A stretch of DNA of 6,062 nt. Source: an uncultured Planctomycetaceae bacterium. Its GTDB lineage: Bacteria; Planctomycetota; Planctomycetia; Pirellulales; Pirellulaceae. Under the pieces are notes generated by a model. The model made no database searches. It saw only the letters and a program-made list of their open reading frames with translations, and was not told the origin of the DNA. Where the stretch lies: positions 1-6,062 of the forward strand of contig CAIXSC010000547.1 of NCBI GenBank assembly GCA_903921945.1, in the 5' to 3' direction. Every line of letters begins with the position of its first letter. Within the stretch, counting starts at the first letter, position 1. Of the stretch, positions 1 to 5,669 are shown piece after piece. The translations under genes were made by a program, and so were the position numbers.

Positions 1-110
1 GCCAGCCCTCACTTGTATGTCAATCGTTCGGAGTGTCCCAAGATTTGACCAGGGCGTACGCGAAGATTTTTCAGAATTTTTCCTGCCACAACCGCTTCAC
101 TCAAGAACTC
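1..110 (-). promoter_or_regulatory. Possible leader/promoter of a leftward gene beyond the edge
   Basis: Read on the minus strand, this segment has two A-rich blocks (GAAAAATTCT and GAAAAATCTT, 64-82). These are followed by CCTGGTCAAAT (42-52) and TTGACATACAAGTGAGG (6-22), which ends in an SD-like AGTGAGG close to the window edge. This order resembles stretches I remember upstream of ECF sigma factor genes in planctomycetes. That resemblance is from memory and is not tested here. No start codon that I can assign is inside the window, so the downstream gene is unknown. Confidence 0.22.
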
Positions 111-309
111 GGCTGTCGCCGGAACCCGCTATCGATGGCCCGTGACGACCTCCATCGCCATTGGCCGAACCAGCCGGCATCGAGAACACGCCGAGCGGTT
201 CACACCCACCAGCGTCTCGACGGGTCACTGATGCGCCCGCCGGAGATAGGACCCCAGCTACGACAGGTGGGAACAGCAAGCAAGGGACGCCTAACGATGT
301 GCCGGTCCA

Positions 310-345
310 CTCGGCTAGCGAGCCATCCGGCCAGATTGGGCCGAG
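310..345 (-). terminator. Weak inverted repeat after lpdA, possible terminator
   Basis: CTCGGC at 310-315 pairs with GCCGAG at 340-345, with a 24-nt loop that can add a few more pairs (CCA/TGG). It begins 7 nt past the lpdA stop codon, where a transcript end would be expected. No U-tract follows it in the leftward direction, so intrinsic termination is doubtful and Rho-type termination is equally possible. Confidence 0.22.
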
Positions 346-352
346 CAAACGC

Positions 353-1780
353 TTAGGCGTGCTTCTTCGGCTTATACATCTCGACGGCGGTGCCGTAGAA
401 GATTTCACCGGCATTCATCACGGTTTCGCTGAGCGTCGGGTGCGGATGAATCGATTCGGTCAGATCGCGTACTTCGCAACCCATTTCGATCGCCAGAACC
501 GCTTCGGCGATCAGTTCACCGGCGCCGGGGCCAACGATTCCGCAGCCGAGCACTCGTTCGGTCTTCGGATCGATAATCCACTTCGTGAAGCCCTCGGTGC
601 GACCGAGCGCTTGGGCACGGCCACTTGCCGCCCACGGATAGACGGCGACTTCGACTTCGCGTCCTTCCTTCACGGCCTGATCCTGCATCAAACCGGCCCA
701 GGCGATTTCCGGATCGGTGAACACCACGGCGGGAATTGCCGCTTTGTCGAAGGCGGTCGCTTTACCCATGGCGGTCTCGACGGCCACCTTAGCCTCGTGG
801 GACGCCTTATGCGCCAGCATCGGTTCGCCCGCAACGTCGCCAATCGCCAAAATGTGCGGATCGGCAGTCCGCTGTTGCTTGTCGCAAACCGCGAAGCCGC
901 GCGGATTGACTTCGACGCGGGTGTTTTCGAGACCGATACCCCGGCTGTTCGGACGACGCCCCACCGATACCAATACGCGGTCGTAACGCTCGACGCCAAA
1001 TTTGGCAGGCCCCTCGAACGCGACTTCCACACTGTTATCCCGGACCCCGATCGAACCAACTTTCGTATTGAGGAAAATTCGGTCTTCGAAAAGCCTTTGC
1101 AAATTCTTTTGCAGCGGCTTGACGAGATCGCGATCGGCACCGGGCAGGAGACCGTCGGTCAATTCGACGACACTAACTTTGGTGCCAAGATTCGCGTACA
1201 CCGTGCCCATCTCGAGGCCGATGTACCCGCCACCGATCACGAGCAACGACTGCGGGATATCGGCAAGATTCAGGGCGCCCGTCGAATCCATCACTCGATC
1301 CGACCCAATCTGGAAATTGGGCGGCATGGATGGAGTGGAACCGGTGGCCAGGATGCACCGATCAAAGGTCAGCTTGCCGCCTTCCGGAATCGACTCATGG
1401 CTGCCTTCCAAACGCAGTGTCGTCGAATTCTCGAAGACGCCTTTCGCTTGGATGACGGCGACATTGCGCCGTTTTGCCAACTGCTTCAACCCGCCGGACA
1501 AAGTCTCGATGACTTTATCTTTCCGCGCCCGCAGTTTGTCGATGCTGATCGACGGCGGGGAGAACTCGACACCCCAGTCGTGCTGAAGTTCGTGAACCTC
1601 GGAGATCACTCGCGCGACGTGAAGCAAGGCTTTGGATGGAATGCAACCCCGGAGCAAACAGGTACCGCCGAGTCGCGGTTCCGCCTCCACCAGCGTAACT
1701 TGCAATCCTTCGTCCGCTGCCAAGAACGCGGCGGCGTAACCACCAGGTCCACCGCCCAACACGACAAGTTGCGAGTGCAT
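353..1780 (-). CDS. lpdA: Dihydrolipoyl dehydrogenase (E3 subunit)
   Basis: This is the FAD-dependent E3 component of pyruvate, 2-oxoglutarate or branched-chain dehydrogenase complexes, or of the glycine cleavage system. It reoxidises dihydrolipoyl groups with NAD+ in the cytoplasm. The 475-residue length is normal for the family. The FAD-binding glycine motif (GGGPGG) is at residues 9-14 and the redox-active disulfide (CLLRGC, Cys41 and Cys46) follows. The NAD-binding motif GGGYIGLE is at about 183-190 and the second FAD segment (AIGDVAGEPMLAHKA) at about 312-326. The C-terminal catalytic His-Glu pair lies in HPHPTLSE (His447, Glu452). The start is chosen because the first beta strand of the Rossmann fold begins directly after it. 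The gene lies 12 bp after rpsD in the same direction, so an operon is likely, although no SD precedes its ATG. No E1 or E2 gene is in the window, so which complex it serves is unknown. All key residues are present. Confidence 0.96.
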   Translation of the reverse strand: MHSQLVVLGGGPGGYAAAFLAADEGLQVTLVEAEPRLGGTCLLRGCIPSKALLHVARVISEVHELQHDWGVEFSPPSISIDKLRARKDKVIETLSGGLKQLAKRRNVAVIQAKGVFENSTTLRLEGSHESIPEGGKLTFDRCILATGSTPSMPPNFQIGSDRVMDSTGALNLADIPQSLLVIGGGYIGLEMGTVYANLGTKVSVVELTDGLLPGADRDLVKPLQKNLQRLFEDRIFLNTKVGSIGVRDNSVEVAFEGPAKFGVERYDRVLVSVGRRPNSRGIGLENTRVEVNPRGFAVCDKQQRTADPHILAIGDVAGEPMLAHKASHEAKVAVETAMGKATAFDKAAIPAVVFTDPEIAWAGLMQDQAVKEGREVEVAVYPWAASGRAQALGRTEGFTKWIIDPKTERVLGCGIVGPGAGELIAEAVLAIEMGCEVRDLTESIHPHPTLSETVMNAGEIFYGTAVEMYKPKKHA

Positions 1781-1792
1781 GAGGTGAATGCT

Positions 1793-2416
1793 CTAACGGG
1801 ACAGGAATTCGACGATCATGTTGACCATGCCGGCGTTGTAGTCCATCGGCACGCTGACGTCGTTCGGTCCGGGTTTGCCTTGCACGGTGGCACGAAGCGT
1901 TTCCGGATCAAACGTGACCCAGTCCATGGGCTGTGTTTGAGCGTTCTCCGCGAGCACGCGGTAGAAATTGAGCAGGTTTTCGCGGGGACGGACCGTGATG
2001 ACGTCGCCAGGCCGCAAAATGTACGAAGGCTTGGTCACCTTGATACCGTTCACTTGGAAGTGGCCGTGAACGATCCCTTGGCGGGCTTGGGGCCGAGTCT
2101 TCGTGAAACCGGCTCGACGAACCACATTGTCCAGCCGGCGTTCGCACAAGATCAACAGGTTTTCGCCCGTGTTGCCCTTGCTTCGCGACGCCTCGTCGAA
2201 CATGCGACGCAGTTGCCGTTCGCCCAGTCCATAGTAGTGCTTAATACGCTGCTTCGCGTACAGCGCGGTACCGTAGTTCGAGGTCCGCTTGGGGCGGGTG
2301 TGCATGCCTGGCGGATTTTCGCGCCGTTCCGACGCCCGCTTAGCTCCCGAACTCTCGTAAATCAGCACGCCAAGGCGACGGTTGACACGGGCCTTGGGAC
2401 GAGTGTGACGCGACAT
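1793..2416 (-). CDS. rpsD: 30S ribosomal protein S4
   Basis: S4 is a primary 16S rRNA-binding protein that nucleates assembly of the 30S body and helps form the mRNA entry site. The 207-residue length is typical. The N-terminal domain has the usual PPGMH-type segment (about 35-39) and a conserved Tyr/Lys-rich helix (YAKQRIKHYYGL, about 53-64). The S4 RNA-binding domain spans about 92-155 and starts ERRLDNVVRRAGF. The N-terminal zinc-binding cysteines of the C+ form are absent: the corresponding region has Ala9 and Asn12, and the only Cys is residue 91. This is therefore a zinc-free (C-) S4. The start is set by an AAGGAG SD 10 nt upstream. It stands apart from the usual rpsM-rpsK-rpoA cluster and is followed by lpdA, with a hairpin and a possible promoter upstream. 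In some bacteria S4 represses its own operon; whether it does so here cannot be told. Confidence 0.96.
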   Translation of the reverse strand: MSRHTRPKARVNRRLGVLIYESSGAKRASERRENPPGMHTRPKRTSNYGTALYAKQRIKHYYGLGERQLRRMFDEASRSKGNTGENLLILCERRLDNVVRRAGFTKTRPQARQGIVHGHFQVNGIKVTKPSYILRPGDVITVRPRENLLNFYRVLAENAQTQPMDWVTFDPETLRATVQGKPGPNDVSVPMDYNAGMVNMIVEFLSR

Positions 2417-2426
2417 GCCCCAATAT

Positions 2427-2432
2427 CTCCTT
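2427..2432 (-). promoter_or_regulatory. Ribosome binding site of rpsD
   Basis: AAGGAG on the minus strand ends 10 nt before the rpsD ATG. It is the clearest SD in the leftward genes: lpdA and the DUF1080 gene have none that I can see. It confirms the rpsD start. Confidence 0.75.
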
Positions 2433-2457
2433 CAAATTCCGCTCATAGAAGCCACGC

Positions 2458-2486
2458 ATCATCGCCAATCCCCCGGTGAAATTCAA
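2458..2486 (-). promoter_or_regulatory. Possible sigma-70 type promoter for rpsD-lpdA
   Basis: On the minus strand TTGAAT (2481-2486) and GATGAT (2458-2463) are separated by exactly 17 nt. Each matches 4 of 6 bases of the -35 and -10 consensus. It would give a leader of roughly 35 nt containing the rpsD SD. The -35 box lies inside a small inverted repeat (CCCCC 2470-2474 with GGGGG 2487-2491, plus one T-A pair). Matches of this quality also occur by chance, so support is moderate to weak. Confidence 0.3.
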
Positions 2487-2509
2487 GGGGGAAAAGACTC
2501 GCGCTGGCC

Positions 2510-2537
2510 GCGAAAAACGCCTCGAAACGTTTTCCGC
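2510..2537 (-). terminator. Ten-pair hairpin between the DUF1080 gene and rpsD
   Basis: The leftward transcript contains GCGGAAAACG, an 8-nt loop and CGTTTTTCGC, which form ten consecutive pairs including one G-U. On the plus strand the same position would be an A-C mismatch, so the structure fits minus-strand RNA better. It starts 28 nt after the DUF1080 gene's stop codon and ends 93 nt before the rpsD start, as expected for a terminator of the first gene or a leader structure of the second. The U-run is within the descending arm and is not a free tail: the bases that follow are GGCCAGCGCG. Efficient intrinsic termination is therefore uncertain. Confidence 0.45.
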
Positions 2538-2565
2538 ACGCTTCGGCCGGTTCCCGAACGATCGA

Positions 2566-3498
2566 CTACGGCAGCTCGCGGATCCGCAAATTGCGGAACT
2601 CCACCGGCGAGCCTTCCGATTCCAAGCAGAGGTATCCCGTTCGCGGATCGCACGCAGTCCCGCCCGTGACCTCCTCGCCATTCACCCACAACCGAACCTC
2701 GCCGTTGATCGCTCGCACGTAGTAGTGATTCCATTCATTCACGCCCTTCGACAATTCCTTCTTCGGGAAGGCGCGGCTACCGCGAGGCGCGGTGGGCGGG
2801 AACGGAGTCATCTTCGCGGCCCCAACGGGAAACACGTCGCCGTGGGTGGTGAACCAATCGGCCTTCTTTCCCGACGACTTCTCGTACTGTTCCTTGTAGC
2901 CCAGATCGAGCACTTGGACCTCGATCCCGTGCGGCAACTGGCCCGGCTTGAGCGACATCAGCGGTTCATCGAGGGCCCACAAAAAGATCCCGGAGTTCCC
3001 AGCCGCCTTCAGATGACGCCACTCGGCCACTAACTCGAGGTTCGTGTACTTCTTCACCGTGCGAATCACACCGACCGGCTGCCCCGTGCAGTGGACCGAT
3101 CCATCCGGTTTCCAAGTCCAGGTGTTGTCAGCCGTGTTCACCTGCGTGAAATCGTCCTTGCCCAACGCTCGCCAGCCGGTCCCGGTGCCGTCGACGAACG
3201 CCTTCGGCAACGCCGCCGGCTCTTCCGCGGCCAAGCCATTCAGCGTGGCCTGCAACGCCCCCACGGCCAACACCGCCCCAATCAGGACCGCTGTCGGTGC
3301 CCAACGCCTCGACGATGGCGCAGCGCTCGACGAACGCTTGGTGCTCGACGAACGCTCGGCGCTCGACGAACACACGTCAATCGCGTTCACACGACGCTGT
3401 CCGCTCGCAGCCACGACGTCAGCGACGCTTCGCGACCGCGATGATGACGACAAACAAGCCGCAAGGCGGCCTCGACGGATCCAGTGTTGAGTATTCAT
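2566..3498 (-). CDS. Exported DUF1080 / 3-keto-disaccharide hydrolase family protein
   Basis: The 310-residue product carries one DUF1080 domain (Pfam now calls it 3-keto-disaccharide hydrolase) from about residue 105 to the end. It has the typical order of blocks: GWRAL near 108, the WTWKPDGSVHCTG strand (127-139), YTNLELVAEWR (151-161), GNSGIFLWAL (167-176), HGIEVQVLD (190-198), NEWNHYYVRAINGEVRLWVNGE (254-275, shown in part) and a closing VEFRNLRIREL. The fold is a lectin-like beta sandwich. In planctomycetes these proteins are abundant and linked to sugar or glycan breakdown outside the cytoplasm; the substrate here is unknown. A hydrophobic stretch at about 67-85 ending GLA-AEE looks like a signal peptide. 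It is preceded by an unusual Ser/Arg-rich tail of about 66 residues with an 18-bp in-frame repeat. The start at 3498 is chosen over ATG 3555 because the longer form would translate the dyad element at 3521-3546. Neither start has an SD, and a later GTG (3390) is possible. Confidence 0.85.
   Translation of the reverse strand: MNTQHWIRRGRLAACLSSSSRSRSVADVVAASGQRRVNAIDVCSSSAERSSSTKRSSSAAPSSRRWAPTAVLIGAVLAVGALQATLNGLAAEEPAALPKAFVDGTGTGWRALGKDDFTQVNTADNTWTWKPDGSVHCTGQPVGVIRTVKKYTNLELVAEWRHLKAAGNSGIFLWALDEPLMSLKPGQLPHGIEVQVLDLGYKEQYEKSSGKKADWFTTHGDVFPVGAAKMTPFPPTAPRGSRAFPKKELSKGVNEWNHYYVRAINGEVRLWVNGEEVTGGTACDPRTGYLCLESEGSPVEFRNLRIRELP
3307..3378 (-). repeat. Four 18-bp tandem repeat units inside the DUF1080 gene
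   Basis: Units are 3361-3378, 3343-3360, 3325-3342 and a more diverged 3307-3324. Read in the gene's direction each is two variable codons followed by a core close to CGTTCGTCGAGC, and TCGTCGAG is kept in all four. The period is six codons exactly in frame, giving residues 41-64 as DVCSSS, AERSSS, TKRSSS and AAPSSR. The array lies in the tail before the signal-like segment and outside the DUF1080 domain. Confidence 0.85.
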
Positions 3499-3520
3499 GG
3501 CCGATTTTGTAGCGACGTCA

Positions 3521-3546
3521 CGGGACAATCGCAAGCGACAATCCCG
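3521..3546. repeat. 26-bp two-part palindromic element
   Basis: Outer arms CGGGA (3521-3525) and TCCCG (3542-3546) enclose inner arms TCGC (3529-3532) and GCGA (3535-3538). A CAA lies between outer and inner arm on each side and AA lies at the centre. The result is both a dyad and a direct repeat of GACAATC. It is centred about 35 bp upstream of the chosen DUF1080 start. An operator or a dispersed REP-like palindrome are both possible. Confidence 0.55.
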
Positions 3547-3648
3547 CCAACCCAAAGAACCCGCGCTTTCCGCAAATCCGGCCGAATCGACAAACTCGCC
3601 ATAAAGTTCCAGGTCCCATGCCGCCGATACCTGCTGCGACAGCCGGAA

Positions 3649-3760
3649 ATGCCGAGCATGGGTTGCCGGGCACGGTTCGGCTGACTGGGTTCGGCCGGAC
3701 TAGGTCCGGCTGACTGGGTTCAGCGGACTGGGATCGCCGGGCATGGATTGCCGAGCGTCG
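3649..3760. repeat. Degenerate 13-15 bp tandem repeat array
   Basis: About eight units follow one another. The best preserved are GTTCGGCTGACTGG (3675-3688), GTTCGGCCGGACTAG (3689-3703), GTCCGGCTGACTGG (3704-3717) and GTTCAGCGGACTGG (3718-3731). The outer parts form an imperfect 25-bp direct repeat (3651-3675 and 3736-3760, 19 of 25 identical) built on GCATGG and TTGCCG. The array ends 21 bp before the lipoprotein start, so it occupies the place where that gene's promoter or leader should be. Confidence 0.75.
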
Positions 3761-3768
3761 TTTGACTC

Positions 3769-3774
3769 GAGAGG
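3769..3774 (+). promoter_or_regulatory. Ribosome binding site of the lipoprotein gene
   Basis: GAGAGG lies 7 nt before ATG 3782 and 10 nt before ATG 3785. It supports a start at one of these two adjacent codons over the in-frame ATG at 3743, which lies inside the repeat array. Confidence 0.55.
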
Positions 3775-3781
3775 CCAGCAC

Positions 3782-4501
3782 ATGATGCGTCGACTACTGT
3801 TGGGCTTGAGTGGCTTGATGTTGGCGGCTTCGAGCGGCTGCGCGGTCTGCTCGTCCATGTTCGACTACGACTACTCGGCCCACGGCGGCCGCTGGGACCG
3901 AGGCGACCGGGCTTACGGCCGTGTTGGATCCGCGTTCCAGCCCGCCGAAGTTCGCCAGCCCGCCGATGGAGGCCCCGAGCTGATCCCGTCAGGCAAACCG
4001 TTGGTCGACGACGCGGACTCCGCTGCGGAAGGTGCCGGTGATGGAGCCGACGACCAGCCGGGCGAAGCCTCCGAAACGCCGCTCGTCCCGCCTACCCCCG
4101 ACGGCGAGAAGCGAAACGACGGGCCAGCAGCCAAACCCAAGACGAACGGGTCGGCTTCCGCGAATGGCAAAAAGGCGACGCCACCGAACACCGGCGGCCG
4201 ACCCGCGACCAAGACCGGCACTCGCGACTCTGGCGCCCAGTGGACCGGCAAGGCTTCGCGTCCAGGGGCCGTCGCCAACGACGTTGCCCCGGATTCCGCG
4301 GCCCAGTCGGAAACCGCGGCGGCTGACGAAGCGGCCGATGCAGCGGCGGGCGAATCGGACGCGGCCGCGAACGTCCGCGAAGGCGAGAACGAAGCGGCCG
4401 ACGGCGGCGTCCCGTCGACGGATGCTGCCGGCGAGGTTATGACTGACGAATCGGGAAGCGACGCGAGTGGCGCGTTGCTGCAACCTCCGGCGAACGAGTG
4501 A
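3782..4501 (+). CDS. Predicted lipoprotein with acidic low-complexity body
   Basis: The 239-residue product begins with Arg-Arg, a Leu/Gly-rich hydrophobic segment (5-16) and SSGC with Cys20, which reads as a type II signal peptide. The -3 residue is Ser where Leu is usual, so lipidation is likely but not certain. A short Tyr/Gly-rich block follows (MFDYDYSAHGGRWDR, 26-40, then YGRVGSAF, 45-52). I associate this block with small planctomycete lipoproteins of unknown role. From about 53 to the end the chain is rich in Ala, Asp, Glu, Gly and Pro, with no hydrophobic core, and is probably disordered. No catalytic motif is visible and I do not recognise a function. A location at the membrane or periplasmic face is inferred. 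The 27-bp gap to rlmN suggests co-transcription, though no functional link is evident. Confidence 0.75.
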   Translation: MMRRLLLGLSGLMLAASSGCAVCSSMFDYDYSAHGGRWDRGDRAYGRVGSAFQPAEVRQPADGGPELIPSGKPLVDDADSAAEGAGDGADDQPGEASETPLVPPTPDGEKRNDGPAAKPKTNGSASANGKKATPPNTGGRPATKTGTRDSGAQWTGKASRPGAVANDVAPDSAAQSETAAADEAADAAAGESDAAANVREGENEAADGGVPSTDAAGEVMTDESGSDASGALLQPPANE

Positions 4502-4528
4502 GCGCGGCAGCAGCGACCGCGTGGGGCG

Positions 4529-5626
4529 ATGTTCGAACTGCACGGCCATCCGCACCCCGAATTCACTCAACGCATCCGGGATTGGGGCTTCACGGCCGGC
4601 CAAGCCGCTCGACTGTGGCGCTGCCTTTATCGCGAATTCGCGACATCCGCCGCTGAATGTTCCGGACTGGCGGGCGATTTCCGCGAGCAGATCGCGCGGC
4701 ACGCGGTTTTCAGCCAACCTTCCGCGGTTCAAATCTCCGACGCGCCCGACGGACTCGCTCGCAAGTATCTGCTTGCTTTGGCCGACGGCGAGCGGATCGA
4801 GAGCGTCTGGATGCGTTTCCGCGACCGCGCCACGGTCTGCGTCAGCACTCAGGCTGGCTGTGCCTTGGGGTGCGTCTTCTGCGCGACAGGCCAACTCGGC
4901 TATCGCCGGGACCTGACGGCTGGCGAAATCATTGGCCAAGCGCTGTTCATGCGCCAGCGCGAGTCGGCCGGCCCGGACCGGCCGCCGCTGCGAAACGTCG
5001 TCTTCATGGGCATGGGCGAACCGCTCGTAAACTACGACGCGGTGATTCGCGCCGCCCGTATCTTCGGCGATCCGGCCGGATTGTCGCTCGGAGCGAAACA
5101 GCTCACCATCAGCACGGTCGGGGTGATTCCGGGAATTGTCCGATTGGCGGACGAGCGTCAACCGTATTCGCTCGCCGTATCGCTCCATGCCGCCACGCAG
5201 GCGGAACGGTTGGCCGTCGTGCCGGCCGCTCGCGCCTGGCCGCTCGACGAACTGATCGCCGCCTGCCGGTATTACTGCGACAAGCTCGACCGCAAGATTT
5301 TTTTCGAATGGACCATGATCGAAGGTGTGAACGATTCCCTCGACCAGGCGCTGGCGGTGGTCGAACTGCTTCGCGGCATGCCGGCGCACGTGAACGTCAT
5401 TCCACTCAACCCGACCGACGCCTACGACGGCCGCGGCGCCGCTCGACCGGGGCTCGAGCGGTTTCGTGAAACGTTGCTGAAACGCGGACTCCCTTGCACC
5501 ATCCGGCAGCGACGGGCCATTGAAGTCGGCGGCGGCTGCGGCCAGCTCAATCCGGCCGCAGGCGCGGCACGGCCAGCGGCACCGATGGGACCAACGGTCG
5601 GCTCCACCGAGCCGTCCAACCGCTAG
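4529..5626 (+). CDS. rlmN: Dual-specificity 23S rRNA A2503 / tRNA A37 C2-methyltransferase
   Basis: RlmN is a radical-SAM enzyme that adds a methyl group to C2 of A2503 in 23S rRNA, at the peptidyl transferase centre, and in E. coli also to A37 of some tRNAs. The 365-residue protein has the radical-SAM CxxxCxxC cluster in GCALGCVFCATGQ (Cys111, 115, 118). The nearby Cys104 is in TVCVSTQ, and GMGEPLVNYD (161-170) is the family's SAM-binding motif. Further blocks are STVGVIPGI (195-203) and SLHAATQAERLAVVP (218-232). The second catalytic cysteine, which carries the methyl during the ping-pong reaction, is Cys337 in GGGCGQL. The last 25 residues are a Pro/Ala/Gly-rich tail beyond the fold. The GCALGC context and GQLGYRRDLTAGEI favour RlmN over the resistance enzyme Cfr, which acts on C8. 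Only a weak GTGGGG precedes the ATG, so the start rests on family length. Confidence 0.94.
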   Translation: MFELHGHPHPEFTQRIRDWGFTAGQAARLWRCLYREFATSAAECSGLAGDFREQIARHAVFSQPSAVQISDAPDGLARKYLLALADGERIESVWMRFRDRATVCVSTQAGCALGCVFCATGQLGYRRDLTAGEIIGQALFMRQRESAGPDRPPLRNVVFMGMGEPLVNYDAVIRAARIFGDPAGLSLGAKQLTISTVGVIPGIVRLADERQPYSLAVSLHAATQAERLAVVPAARAWPLDELIAACRYYCDKLDRKIFFEWTMIEGVNDSLDQALAVVELLRGMPAHVNVIPLNPTDAYDGRGAARPGLERFRETLLKRGLPCTIRQRRAIEVGGGCGQLNPAAGAARPAAPMGPTVGSTEPSNR

Positions 5627-5669
5627 GTCGCGTTTTTCACACGCCCAACCGCGATACGTGCGCGACGGG

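Larger units (their letters stand above)
1..352. other. Intergenic region downstream of lpdA, no convincing gene
   Basis: I find no supportable gene in this stretch. The open frames crossing it on both strands give protein with no recognisable domain, and the one on the minus strand (97-414) overlaps the end of lpdA out of frame. Visible structure is limited. There is an 8-bp palindrome GCGTACGC at 54-61 and a short AT-rich direct repeat (AGATTTTTC / AGAATTTTTC) at 64-82. A weak inverted repeat lies just past the lpdA stop codon. The left 100 bases could be the leader of a gene reading leftward out of the window, which is listed separately. Confidence 0.5.
3499..3781. other. Divergent intergenic region with repeats
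   Basis: This 283-bp stretch separates the leftward DUF1080 gene from the rightward lipoprotein gene and should hold both promoters. I see no convincing -35/-10 pair. The visible structure is a dyad element at 3521-3546 and a degenerate repeat array at 3649-3760. A minus-strand open frame of 87 codons (3518-3781) runs through both. It has no recognisable domain and I take it as chance. Confidence 0.5.

Noticed and set aside
33..356. Plus-strand open frame of 107 codons before lpdA
   Set aside because: The product has no recognisable domain, its composition is unlike the real genes and it has no SD. It is explained by GC-rich sequence.
161..2479. Plus-strand 772-codon frame as a real gene
   Set aside because: It is the exact codon-register complement of two well-supported genes, lpdA and rpsD. 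Its length follows from the lack of TTA, CTA and TCA codons in them.
2340..2681. Minus-strand frame overlapping the rpsD start, possible leader peptide
   Set aside because: It runs through the rpsD start region in another frame. The first ATG pair near 2463 has no SD of its own, and the SD at 2427-2432 is placed for rpsD.
3307..3378. CRISPR array
   Set aside because: The units are only 18 bp, directly adjacent without spacers, and in frame within a gene.
3518..3781. Minus-strand 87-codon frame in the divergent intergenic region
   Set aside because: It is made largely of the repeat array and the dyad element, with no domain and no SD.
3743..3781. Upstream in-frame ATG for the lipoprotein gene
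   Set aside because: It lies inside the repeat array, would bury the signal peptide behind 13 extra residues, and lacks an SD, whereas ATG 3782 has GAGAGG at 7 nt.
3989..5389. Minus-strand 466-codon frame opposite the lipoprotein gene and rlmN
   Set aside because: Its product has no recognisable family, while the plus strand encodes an unmistakable RlmN with all catalytic cysteines.
4529..5626. Cfr-type antibiotic resistance methyltransferase
   Set aside because: The cluster context (GCALGC) and overall motifs fit RlmN, the gene's composition matches its neighbours, and there is no mobile context.
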